In this document: positions 16,706-24,552 of the stretch, one piece after another
How positions within the stretch are numbered: the stretch's first letter is position 1
How the letters are laid out: every line of letters starts with the position of its first letter
NCBI RefSeq assembly: GCF_030580675.1
Contig: NZ_JAUQUB010000006.1
Location: 1-64,000, forward strand
Source of the DNA: Antiquaquibacter soli
GTDB taxonomy: Bacteria; Actinomycetota; Actinomycetes; Actinomycetales; Microbacteriaceae
Length of the DNA: 64,000 bases
Direction: 5' to 3'
The notes under the pieces: model-generated
What the model was told of the DNA's origin: nothing
What the model saw: the letters and a program-made list of their open reading frames with translations, nothing else
The model's database searches: none
Translations under genes and position numbers: made by a program

Positions 16706-18352
16706 TCACTCGACTGTGATCGTCACGGGGTCGGATGCGGGGGACTCGAACTCCGTGCAGACGGCGGTGTAGGCGATGGTGGTGTCGCCCGCGGAGCCGA
16801 GCGTGACATCCATGCTCGTCGTGCTCGCCGGAACGACGTTGCCGATGGAGGCGGTGCCGTTCGTGATCTGGAAGTTGAAGCCGCTGTGCACGTAGCCGGA
16901 CGGGCATCCGCTGTACGACGGCCAGGAGATCGTGATGACGCTGCCGGCGGTGTACGGGCCGGCGGGCACCGTCACCTGCCCGGGCTTGGTCGCGACCGGG
17001 TCGGGGATGGCCGTGTAGAAAGTGACCGTGATGATCTCGCCCTTGCGCACGTTGCCGCGGGGGTTCACGCTCGACGCGAGGCCCTCCTGCTCCTTCGTCG
17101 GCGCCTGCTGGCCGTCGCGCACCTCGAGGTTGAGGCCGAGCTGGTCGAGGTAGGCCTTCACCTCGGCCTCGGTCTTGCCGAGCACCTGGCTCTCGTCGAG
17201 GAAGACGCGGTCGCTCGACGGGGTGGGCGTCGGGCTCGTCGGCTTCGCCGACGTGGGAGCCGAGCTCGTCGGGTCGACGGGGGCGGTGCCCGGGTTGGCG
17301 AGCAGGGCGATCAGGGTGCCGATGAGCACCACCGCGAGCAGCGAGATGAGGGCGACGAGCGGCCACGTCCACGGGTTGCGGGGCTTCGCCTCCGGCTGCA
17401 CCGGGGTGTCGACCGGGCCGTTGACCGGCAAAACCGTCGTCGCGACGGCCGTCTGCTGGCCGAGCACCTGGGTGGCGGGGGACGACGGCATCTGGCCGAG
17501 GATGCCCGGCACGGCCGCGGCGGCGGCCGCGACATCCCCACGGCGCAGCGATTGGGCGGCACGCGCCAGGTGGGCCGCCGACGCGGGGCGGTCGGCGGGG
17601 TTCTTGGCGATGCACGAGTAAACCAGGTTGCGCACCGGCTCGGGAACGGTGTCGGGCAGCGGCGGGGGCTGCTCGTTGATCTGCGCCATCGCGATGGCGA
17701 CCTGCGACTCGCCCGTGAACGGCCGCTTGCCGGCGAGGGCCTCGTAGGCGACGATGCCGAGCGAGTAGATGTCGGTCGAGGGGGAGGCGGGATGCCCGCT
17801 CGCCTGCTCCGGCGACAGGTACTGAACCGTGCCCATCACCTGCCCGGTCGCGGTGAGCGGCACCTGGTCGGCGATGCGGGCGATGCCGAAGTCGGTGATC
17901 TTGACGCGGCCGTCGGGCGTGATGAGGAGGTTGCCCGGCTTGATGTCGCGGTGCACGAGCCCGGCCGCGTGTGCGGCCTGCAGGGCGAGCGCGGTCTGGG
18001 CGACGATGTCGAGCACGCGGTCGGTGGGGAGCACGCGCTCCCGCTCGAGGATGGCGCTGAGCGCCTCACCGGGCACGAGCTCCATCACGAGGTAGGCGCT
18101 GCCGTCCTCCTCGCCGTAGTCGAAGACGTTCGCGATGCCTTCGTGGTTGACGAGGGCGGCGTGACGCGCTTCAGCGCGGAAGCGCTCGAGGAAGCCGGGG
18201 TCGCCGAGGTACTCGTCTTTGAGGATCTTGATGGCGACGGTGCGCCCGATGACGAGGTCGGTCGCCTGCCAGACCTCGCCCATGCCGCCGATGGCGACTC
18301 GGCTGGACAGCTGGTATCTGCCCCCAAACGTGAGGCCGCTGCTGGGTCTCAT
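16706..18352 (-). CDS. pknA: Serine/threonine protein kinase PknA-like with extended extracellular region
   Basis: This is a 548-residue Hanks-type kinase. Lys42 (VAIKILK), Asp136 in HRDIKPGN and DFG at 154-156 are all present. A membrane helix (WPLVALISLLAVVLIGTLIALL) follows near residue 330. Unlike M. tuberculosis PknA, the outside part is long: one PASTA-like domain after VFLDESQV, then a Cys-containing region resembling an Ig-like beta domain. The first codons overlap the pbpA stop by 4 bases. Gene order identifies it as PknA, but the extracellular part suggests it senses a wall ligand directly. Confidence 0.9.
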   Translation of the reverse strand: MRPSSGLTFGGRYQLSSRVAIGGMGEVWQATDLVIGRTVAIKILKDEYLGDPGFLERFRAEARHAALVNHEGIANVFDYGEEDGSAYLVMELVPGEALSAILERERVLPTDRVLDIVAQTALALQAAHAAGLVHRDIKPGNLLITPDGRVKITDFGIARIADQVPLTATGQVMGTVQYLSPEQASGHPASPSTDIYSLGIVAYEALAGKRPFTGESQVAIAMAQINEQPPPLPDTVPEPVRNLVYSCIAKNPADRPASAAHLARAAQSLRRGDVAAAAAAVPGILGQMPSSPATQVLGQQTAVATTVLPVNGPVDTPVQPEAKPRNPWTWPLVALISLLAVVLIGTLIALLANPGTAPVDPTSSAPTSAKPTSPTPTPSSDRVFLDESQVLGKTEAEVKAYLDQLGLNLEVRDGQQAPTKEQEGLASSVNPRGNVRKGEIITVTFYTAIPDPVATKPGQVTVPAGPYTAGSVITISWPSYSGCPSGYVHSGFNFQITNGTASIGNVVPASTTSMDVTLGSAGDTTIAYTAVCTEFESPASDPVTITVE

Positions 18353-19803
18353 CCGAATAGCACCGCCTCAAGTACTCTCTTCGCGATCGGGGCCGCGATC
18401 TCGTTTCCGGAGCCGGATTGTCCCTGCCCGCCGCCGTTCTCGATCACCACTGCCACAGCTACCTGTGGGTCGTTCGCCGGGGCGAAACCGGTGAACCAGA
18501 GGGTGTAAGGGTCACCCTCGCCGTTCTCTGCTGTACCGGTCTTACCCGCGACATCGACTCCGTCTATTCTGGCATTACTGGCCGCGCCGTTCGCGACCGA
18601 CTGGACCATCATTTGGCTGATCGCGGCGGCAGTTTCGGCGCTGATCGCCTGGCTGAACTGCTCCGCCTCGAACTGCTGCAGCACCCGCAGGTCGCTCGTC
18701 ATGATGTTCTCCACGAGGTTCGGCTTCATGAGGGAGCCGCCGTTGGCGATCGCCATCGACACCATCGCCATCTGAAGCGGGGATGCCCGCACGCTCGACT
18801 GCCCGAAAGCGGAGAGCATCGTCTGCGGCTCGTCGAGCGCGCGCGGGTACACGCTCGCCGTCGACTCGAGGGGAACGTCGATGGACTCGTTGAAGCCGAA
18901 CTTCGTCGCCTGCTCGCGGATCACCTGGGGCCCGAGCGCCTGGCCGAGCTCCGCGAAGGGGATGTTGCACGACAGGCTGAGGGCGGTCGCGATCGACACC
19001 GTCGCAGTGCCGCCGCACACGTCGCCGCCGGAGTTGGTGATGACGTTGTCGCTCTGCGGGAGGGTCAACTGCGCGGGGTTCGGGAACTCGGAGGCCGGCT
19101 GGAACTGCCCGCTCTCGAGCGCCGCGGAGGCGACCACGAGCTTGAAGGTGGAGCCGGGCGGGTTGAGCGCCCCGGCGAGGGTGCGGTTGAAGAGCGGGCC
19201 GGCCGGGTCATCCAGCAGGGCTTCGTATTGGGCGATGACCGCGTCGGTGTCGTGCACCGCGAGCGTGTTCGGGTCGAAGGTGGGCTTGGAAACCATCGCG
19301 AGGATCTCGCCGGTCTTCGGGTTGATGGCGATGACGGCGCCCTGGAGGTCGCCCATCGCATCCCACGCGGCCTGCTGCACGACCGGGTCGATGGTGAGCT
19401 CGACGGAGGCGCCCTTCGGGTTCTGCCCGGTGAGGATCGCGTTGATGGTGTCGAGGAACTGCGAGTTCGACGTGCCCGAGAGGTAGTCGTTGAGGGCTCC
19501 CTCGATGCCGGTGTTGCCCTGGTTGAGGGTGAAGTAGCCGGTCACGGGTGCGTAGAGCAGGGCGTTCGGGTAGGTGCGCTGGAACTTGTACTCGTCGTCG
19601 GTGGGCACGGAGACGGCGATCGGCTGGCCGTCGACGAGGATGGGCCCGCGCTCGGCCGAGTAGCTCGCGTAGAGGGTGCGGGAGTTGCGGCCGTCGGCGC
19701 GCAGCGAGTCGGCGGTGATGACCTGGATGAGGGTCGTCGACACGAAGAGGGCGACGAACATCGCGAGGACCACGATGCTGATGCGCTTGAGCTCCTTGTT
19801 CAC
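18349..19803 (-). CDS. pbpA: Class B penicillin-binding protein PbpA
   Basis: This 484-residue transpeptidase has a short cytoplasmic tail, one membrane helix (about residues 8-27), a dimer/pedestal region and a transpeptidase domain. Active-site motifs are STFK (in PPGSTFKLVV), SCN (in ALSLSCNIPF) and KTGT (in VAGKTGTAENG). It cross-links peptidoglycan together with RodA, encoded just upstream in a 4-base overlap. The length matches actinobacterial PbpA. Confidence 0.95.
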   Translation of the reverse strand: MNKELKRISIVVLAMFVALFVSTTLIQVITADSLRADGRNSRTLYASYSAERGPILVDGQPIAVSVPTDDEYKFQRTYPNALLYAPVTGYFTLNQGNTGIEGALNDYLSGTSNSQFLDTINAILTGQNPKGASVELTIDPVVQQAAWDAMGDLQGAVIAINPKTGEILAMVSKPTFDPNTLAVHDTDAVIAQYEALLDDPAGPLFNRTLAGALNPPGSTFKLVVASAALESGQFQPASEFPNPAQLTLPQSDNVITNSGGDVCGGTATVSIATALSLSCNIPFAELGQALGPQVIREQATKFGFNESIDVPLESTASVYPRALDEPQTMLSAFGQSSVRASPLQMAMVSMAIANGGSLMKPNLVENIMTSDLRVLQQFEAEQFSQAISAETAAAISQMMVQSVANGAASNARIDGVDVAGKTGTAENGEGDPYTLWFTGFAPANDPQVAVAVVIENGGGQGQSGSGNEIAAPIAKRVLEAVLFG

Positions 19804-21230
19804 TGCTGCCCCACCACCAGTCGGGCCGGCTCGCCGTCGGACTCGATGACGAGCAGCGGCTGCGTGCGGACGGAGTCCGAGAGCCGAAGCAGGAGCGCGG
19901 CGATGATCCAGTTGGCGACGAGCGACGAGCCGCCCGCGGCGAGGAACGGTGTCGTGAGGCCGGTGAGCGGGATGACCCGGGTGACGCCGCCGATCACGAC
20001 GAAGACCTGCAGGGCGATGACGAACGCGAGGCCGACCCCGAGGAGGCGGCCGAAGTCATCCTGCCCGGCGAAGCCGATGCGGAACCCGCGCGCGACGAAC
20101 AGCAGGTACAGGCCGAGGATCGCGAACAGGCCGACGAGGCCGAGCTCCTCGCCGAGCGCGGAGATGATGTAGTCGCTCTCCGCGAGCGGCGTGATGTCGG
20201 GGCGGCCGCGGCCGAGGCCGGTGCCGATGAGCCCGCCGTTCGCGAGCCCGAAGAGTCCCTGCACGAGCTGGTAGCTGCCGCCGATCGCCTCGTAGTTGTC
20301 GGGGTTGAACGGGTCGAGCCAGGCATCCACGCGACCGCCGACGTAGCTCAGCACGCGGCTCGCGACGAACGCGCCCGTGCCGAAGAGCGCGAGGCCCAGG
20401 ATGATCCAGCTCGAGCGACCCGTCGCGACGTACAGCATCACAAGGAAGAGGCCGAAGTACAGCAGCGCGGTTCCGAGGTCGCGCTGCACCACGAGGACGA
20501 GCATGGAGGCGGCGAACACCACGAGGATGGGGCCGAGGTCACGGGCTCGGGGCAGCTGCATCCCGAGGAACTTCCGCCCGACCATGGACAGGGAGTCGCG
20601 GGCCGTCACGAGGTAGCCGGCGAAGAAGATCGCGAGGGCCACCTTGCCGAGCTCACCGGGTTGGAACGAGAACGGACCGATCTCGATCCACAGCCGGGCG
20701 CCGTTCTTCTCGGTGCCGATAAGGGGGAGCATCGGCAGCAGCAGGAGCAGGATGCCGCTGAACATGGCGATGAAGCGGTACTTCTGCAGCACCCGGTGGT
20801 TGCGCACGACGATGAGCACGCCGATGGCGATGACGATCGCGATCGCCGTCCAGACGATCTGCCGGATGCCCCCCGCCTCCCACCCGGAGGCGCCGTCCGC
20901 GAGGTCGATGCGGTAGATCATCGCGATGCCGAGGCCGTTGAGCACGGTGATGATGGGGAGGATGAGCGGGTCGGCGTCGGGGGCGACGATGCGCATCGTC
21001 ACGTGCATCCCGAGGATCAGCACGCCGAGGCCAGCGACGAGGGCGAGCACCGACGCGTCGATCGCGCCCGTCGCCCCGAGCTGCACGAGGGCGACCGCGC
21101 CGAGCACGATCGCGATCGCGAAGATCACGAGGAGCAGCTCGAGGTTCCTCAGCCGCGCCGGCTGGCGCAGCTTGAGGCGGATGGTCGACGTGAACGTCGC
21201 CCGGGCGTCGGCGCTAGGGGAGTCGGTCAT
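19800..21230 (-). CDS. rodA: Peptidoglycan glycosyltransferase RodA/FtsW family
   Basis: This 476-residue SEDS protein is a lipid II polymerase. The start at 21230 (MTDSPSADARATF) is chosen because residues before it are Ser/Arg noise and overlap pstP too far; this start overlaps pstP by 17 bases. It has 11-12 membrane helices, and family signatures VVQRDLGTALLYFGLF, GLGRGRPDITPLAESD and a C-terminal GGSSLVANW. It pairs with PbpA for elongation and is expected to be controlled by PknA/B phosphorylation. Confidence 0.93.
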   Translation of the reverse strand: MTDSPSADARATFTSTIRLKLRQPARLRNLELLLVIFAIAIVLGAVALVQLGATGAIDASVLALVAGLGVLILGMHVTMRIVAPDADPLILPIITVLNGLGIAMIYRIDLADGASGWEAGGIRQIVWTAIAIVIAIGVLIVVRNHRVLQKYRFIAMFSGILLLLLPMLPLIGTEKNGARLWIEIGPFSFQPGELGKVALAIFFAGYLVTARDSLSMVGRKFLGMQLPRARDLGPILVVFAASMLVLVVQRDLGTALLYFGLFLVMLYVATGRSSWIILGLALFGTGAFVASRVLSYVGGRVDAWLDPFNPDNYEAIGGSYQLVQGLFGLANGGLIGTGLGRGRPDITPLAESDYIISALGEELGLVGLFAILGLYLLFVARGFRIGFAGQDDFGRLLGVGLAFVIALQVFVVIGGVTRVIPLTGLTTPFLAAGGSSLVANWIIAALLLRLSDSVRTQPLLVIESDGEPARLVVGQQ

Positions 21231-22449
21231 TCGACAGCTGCTCCACGATGCGTCGCGCGTCCGCGAGGTCGGTCGCGTTGATGGTCTGCTCGACCGCCGA
21301 CTGGCGGTAGGCGGGGAGGTCGTCGATCTCGATCGTCGTCTCCTCGAAGACGTGCGAGAGCTGGATCGGGCCGATGTCCTGCTGCACGCCCTGGAAGATC
21401 GCGACGCGACCGTCCTCAACCCCCACGAAGTAGTGCCGCTGCGTGAACTGGTAGCCGAGCAGGAGTCCGAAGACGATGCCGACGATCACCAGGAGGAGGA
21501 ACACCAGCCACGTGACGCGGCGGCGTCGGGCACGGCGGCGGTCTTCCGCGATGAGGGCGGCGAGGTAGTCGTCGGACTCGGGCTCGAAGTGGCTGTCGTC
21601 GGGCTGGGTGGCCTTGAGCGGGTGCAGCAGGAGGCTCGGCAGGCGCAGGGCACGGCGTTCCGTCTCCCCGTCGAACTGGAGGGGGAGGGCGGCGGACCCG
21701 ACGATGGTCGGGGAGGCGTGGGAGTTGTCGGCCGTGTCATCCACGTCGACGACGACGACGGTGACGTTATCGGGCGCACCCTGGTCGAGGCTCTCGCGCA
21801 CCAGCCGGTCGGCGGCCTCGCGAGCCGAAGGCACGGACGCGAGCACCGCGGCGATCTTCTCCTCGGCGACGTAGCTCGACAGCCCGTCGGAGCACAGCAG
21901 CCAGCGGTCGCCGGGGCGGGTCTCGCGCACGGCGGTGTCGATCTCCGGCGAGGCATCCACATCACCGAGCACGCGCATGAGCACGGAGCGGCGGGGATGC
22001 ACGGCCGCCTCCTCCGGGGTGATGCGCCCGCTGTCGACGAGCCGCTGCACGAAGGTGTGGTCGCTCGTGACCTGCTCGAGGTGGCCGTCGCGGTAGAGGT
22101 AGATGCGCGAGTCGCCGATGTGCGCGATGGCGACCTTGTCGTCGACGCGGAGGATGCCGGAGACGGTGGTGCCCATGCCGGTGAGCTCGGAGTGCTCGAA
22201 CACGGTCTCGGCGAGAAGGGAATTGGCGGCGAGGAGCGCCGACTTGAGGGCGAACTCGGCGTCGTGGGGGGAGGCGTACTGCTTGTCGGTCTCGGTGATG
22301 CGCTTCGTGGCGATCGCGGAGGCGACGTCGCCTCCCGCGTGGCCGCCCATGCCGTCGGCGACGAGGAAGAGATATCGCCCGGCGTAGCCGCTGTCCTGGT
22401 TGTTGGAGCGGATCTTGCCGACGTGCGACACCGCTGCGCTTCTGCTCAC
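21214..22449 (-). CDS. pstP: PP2C-type serine/threonine phosphatase PstP
   Basis: This 411-residue enzyme reverses phosphorylation by PknA and PknB. The N-terminal PP2C domain (about residues 1-240) has the metal-binding motifs NQDSGY, VADGMGGHAGGD, LLCSDGLSSY and DNVTVVVVD. A long linker, a basic RRRRVTW stretch, one membrane helix (about residues 305-330) and an outside domain follow, the usual PstP layout. Only 4 bp separate it from fhaB. Confidence 0.94.
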   Translation of the reverse strand: MSRSAAVSHVGKIRSNNQDSGYAGRYLFLVADGMGGHAGGDVASAIATKRITETDKQYASPHDAEFALKSALLAANSLLAETVFEHSELTGMGTTVSGILRVDDKVAIAHIGDSRIYLYRDGHLEQVTSDHTFVQRLVDSGRITPEEAAVHPRRSVLMRVLGDVDASPEIDTAVRETRPGDRWLLCSDGLSSYVAEEKIAAVLASVPSAREAADRLVRESLDQGAPDNVTVVVVDVDDTADNSHASPTIVGSAALPLQFDGETERRALRLPSLLLHPLKATQPDDSHFEPESDDYLAALIAEDRRRARRRRVTWLVFLLLVIVGIVFGLLLGYQFTQRHYFVGVEDGRVAIFQGVQQDIGPIQLSHVFEETTIEIDDLPAYRQSAVEQTINATDLADARRIVEQLSNDRLP

Positions 22450-22453
22450 CGGC

Positions 22454-22963
22454 CTACCGTCGCAGCTCGAAGCTCGTCGTGCCGATCCGCACCGGGGTGT
22501 TCAGCGGGATGACCGTGGGCATGATCACGCGGTTGCCGTCGAGGAACGTGCCGTTCGTGGAGTCGAGGTCTTGCACGACCCAGCCGTCCGGCCACTTGAG
22601 GAGGCGGGCGTGGTGCGTGGACGTGTAGTCGTCGCGGATGACCAGGCCGGAGTCGCTCGAACGCCCGATGGTGAGCTGCTCGTCGGGCAGGTCGATCTCG
22701 AGGCCCTCCTTCGCGCCGGACGTGATGACGAGGCGCGTGGCGAAGACCGGTCCCTGGGGGGTGGCCGCGGGGCGGGGTGCGGGGGCGGCGGAGCGCGGGG
22801 CGGCTGCCGGTGCTGCGGCCTGCGGGGTGGCGGCGGGGGCGGGCATCCGGCGCACTTTCTGTCCGAAGAGGTCGGAGCGCAGGGCGTAGACGATCGCGAA
22901 CACGAACGCCCACAGCACCGCCAGGAAGGCGATGCGGAGGAGGAGGAGCGTGAGCTCGCTCAC
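22454..22963 (-). CDS. fhaB: FHA-domain protein FhaB/FipA
   Basis: This is a 169-residue protein with an N-terminal membrane helix (LTLLLLRIAFLAVLWAFVFA), a Pro/Ala-rich linker and a C-terminal FHA domain with GRSSDSGLV, STHHARL and STNGTFLDG motifs. FHA domains bind phosphothreonine. In Mycobacterium, FhaB (FipA) links FtsZ and FtsQ at the septum. It directly follows fhaA with no gap. Confidence 0.92.
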   Translation of the reverse strand: MSELTLLLLRIAFLAVLWAFVFAIVYALRSDLFGQKVRRMPAPAATPQAAAPAAAPRSAAPAPRPAATPQGPVFATRLVITSGAKEGLEIDLPDEQLTIGRSSDSGLVIRDDYTSTHHARLLKWPDGWVVQDLDSTNGTFLDGNRVIMPTVIPLNTPVRIGTTSFELRR

Positions 22964-23698
22964 CTAGAGCCCGCCCATCCAGGTGGTGTCGTCGCTGACG
23001 CGACGGTCGTCAGAGCTTGCGGCGGACTGGGCGAGCACCCGGAACACGATACGGGTTCGACCGATGTCGATGACGGAGTCGGGCGGGAGTGGCGCGCGTG
23101 AGACCGGGTTGCCGTTGAGGCGGGAGCCGTTCGTGGAGCCGAGGTCGTGCACTTCGGCGCGGGTGCCGTCCCACAGGATCTCGACGTGCTTGCGGGAGAT
23201 GCCGGTGTCGTCGACGGTGATGGTGGCGTCGCTGCCGCGGCCGATGATCGTGCGGGAGTGGGTGAGGGGATGCCTCACGCCGTCGATCTCGAGCACGGGG
23301 GTCCAGCTCACGGCACCCTTCACGTTCTCGCTGCGCACGTCGATCATGCCTTGGCTGAGGCGCGGGTCGGGTGCGAGGGAGACGGAGATGCCGCCGGCGA
23401 ACGAGTAGCGCTGGGCCGTGGCGTGCCGCTGCACGAGGTCGACGAGCTCATCTATGAGGGCGGGGCCGAGGCCGTGCATCCGGTCGTAGTCGACGGAGCT
23501 GAGGCCGACGACGAATTTGTTGGGCACGAGGATGCGGTCGCGCGAGACGACCGCGGCCCGGGTGTCGAGCTCTCGCCGCAGCGCTGCGGTGATCTCGACG
23601 GGCTGCAGACCGCTCTTGAAGGTCTTCGCGAACGCGCCGTTGACGGCACGCTCGAGACCCTTCTCGAAGCTGTCCAGAAGTCCCAAGGCTCTCCCCAT
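22964..23698 (-). CDS. fhaA: FHA-domain protein FhaA (DUF3662)
   Basis: This 244-residue protein starts at 23698 (MGRALGLLDSFEKGLE), the standard DUF3662 N-terminus; the longer frame adds non-conserved residues over the likely promoter. The DUF3662 domain spans about residues 1-120. A C-terminal FHA domain follows, with IGRGSDATI, ISRKHVEI and STNGSRLNG. FhaA reads phosphothreonine signals, for instance on MviN/MurJ-like partners in Mycobacterium. It is much shorter than mycobacterial FhaA because the linker is missing. First gene of the kinase operon. Confidence 0.93.
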   Translation of the reverse strand: MGRALGLLDSFEKGLERAVNGAFAKTFKSGLQPVEITAALRRELDTRAAVVSRDRILVPNKFVVGLSSVDYDRMHGLGPALIDELVDLVQRHATAQRYSFAGGISVSLAPDPRLSQGMIDVRSENVKGAVSWTPVLEIDGVRHPLTHSRTIIGRGSDATITVDDTGISRKHVEILWDGTRAEVHDLGSTNGSRLNGNPVSRAPLPPDSVIDIGRTRIVFRVLAQSAASSDDRRVSDDTTWMGGL

Positions 23699-23785
23699 GG
23701 TCGCCGGTCCTGTTTGTTGAATGTTAGCCGCTGGTGCTCGTCCCGGCCTGTGAGTCGCCCTGTGGTAAAGTCGGCAGTTGCGTCC

Positions 23786-23869
23786 GCGCGAGTGGCGAAA
23801 TTGGCAGACGCGCACGGTTCAGGTCCGTGTGCCCGTGAGGGCATGGGGGTTCAAGTCCCCCCTCGCGCA
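23786..23869 (+). tRNA. tRNA-Leu (anticodon CAG)
   Basis: The acceptor arm GCGCGAG pairs with CTCGCGC. The anticodon arm is CACGG - TTCAGGT - CCGTG with anticodon CAG. A long variable arm (GCCCGTGAGGGC) marks a class II tRNA, and the T arm is GGGGGTTCAAGTCCCCC. CCA is not encoded. A strong terminator follows. Confidence 0.96.
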
Positions 23870-23872
23870 CGA

Positions 23873-23920
23873 AAGAAAAGAACGGCCCGGCTCCTCTTGG
23901 AGCCGGGCCGTTCTTTCTTC
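23873..23920 (+). terminator. Rho-independent terminator after tRNA-Leu
   Basis: The stem AGAACGGCCCGGCTCC pairs exactly with GGAGCCGGGCCGTTCT around a TCTT loop, followed by a T-rich tail. Confidence 0.85.
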
Positions 23921-24041
23921 CTTGCGTGGGTGGCGTCTCTTGAGCGCTCGGGGCCCCGACCGGCGCAGTCCGGCGCAGCGCGCTTTTGGGTGGCTCGGGC
24001 ACTTCGTAGTGCCGCGATGTGGCGGCGGCACCGGTTGGGCG

Positions 24042-24061
24042 TCAAGTCCCCCCTCGCGCAC
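24042..24061 (+). repeat. 20-bp copy of the tRNA-Leu 3' end
   Basis: TCAAGTCCCCCCTCGCGCAC is identical to 23851-23870, the T-loop to acceptor end of the tRNA-Leu gene. Repeated tRNA 3' ends usually mark site-specific integration or tRNA duplication and decay. Confidence 0.85.
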
Positions 24062-24063
24062 AT

Positions 24064-24112
24064 AACGAAAAAGCACCCCGGCTCCTCCTGGAGCTGGGGT
24101 GCTTTTCGTTAG
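24064..24112 (+). terminator. Second terminator-like hairpin
   Basis: AACGAAAAAGCACCCCGGCTCC and GGAGCTGGGGTGCTTTTCGTT form a near-perfect stem with a short TCCT loop. It follows the second copy of the tRNA 3' end, in the same order as at the intact tRNA. Confidence 0.75.
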
Positions 24113-24265
24113 GGGCGTGGGTGGCGTCTCTTGAGCGCCCGGGGCCCCGACCGGCGCATCGCGCGCTTTCGGGTGGCCTGCAACTTCCGTGGTGCCGCGC
24201 GATGTGCCGGCGGCACCGGTTGGGCCCCCGTGCGGCACGAGAAGCTTCCGCGAAGTGCCGGTGGG

Positions 24266-24363
24266 TTCAAATCCCACCGGCACCGCTCTGAAAAGCCCGT
24301 GTTGATCAGGGATTTTTCTGCGCTCGACGAAGGATCTGTGGCAACTGGCAACAACTCGGCAGC
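24266..24363 (+). repeat. Left copy of a 98-bp imperfect direct repeat (att-like)
   Basis: It begins with a tRNA-like T arm and acceptor end (TTCAAATCCCACCGGCACCG) and ends CAACAACTCGGCAGC. It aligns without gaps to 28919-29016; I count about 78 of 98 matches. The last 17 bases are identical. Confidence 0.75.
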
Positions 24364-24552
24364 GCCATAGTGATATTGCTGTTCTAGCCCTGCGATGAGG
24401 AGCACCGCGATCAACGCCGGGACGAGGGTGACTTGTAGCGGGCTGCCGGCGTGAAGGCAAAACGATTGGGCGATGTCCGGTCCAGCAGAGCCACGGTCCG
24501 CAGTCGCACGGTGGCGATAGGTTGTGTCCGATTCTGACCCGAAGGATTTGCC

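Larger units (their letters stand above)
23870..24552. other. Degenerate tRNA 3'-end repeat array, no protein gene
   Basis: This 680-bp stretch has no credible protein gene. It contains a repeated block of about 190 bp: tRNA 3' end, terminator hairpin, and a conserved spacer beginning GCGTGGGTGGCGTCTCTTGA and ending CGGCGGCACCGGTTGGGC. Copies are at about 23851-24040 and 24042-24233. A third tRNA-like 3' end at 24256-24287 follows. The last 190 bp before the large gene hold its promoter; an AAGGA site precedes that ATG. Confidence 0.7.

Noticed and set aside
24256-24287. Complete tRNA gene suggested by the T-arm-like hairpin GTGCCGGTGGG...CCCACCGGCAC
   Set aside because: No anticodon arm or D arm precedes it; only the 3' end of a tRNA is present.
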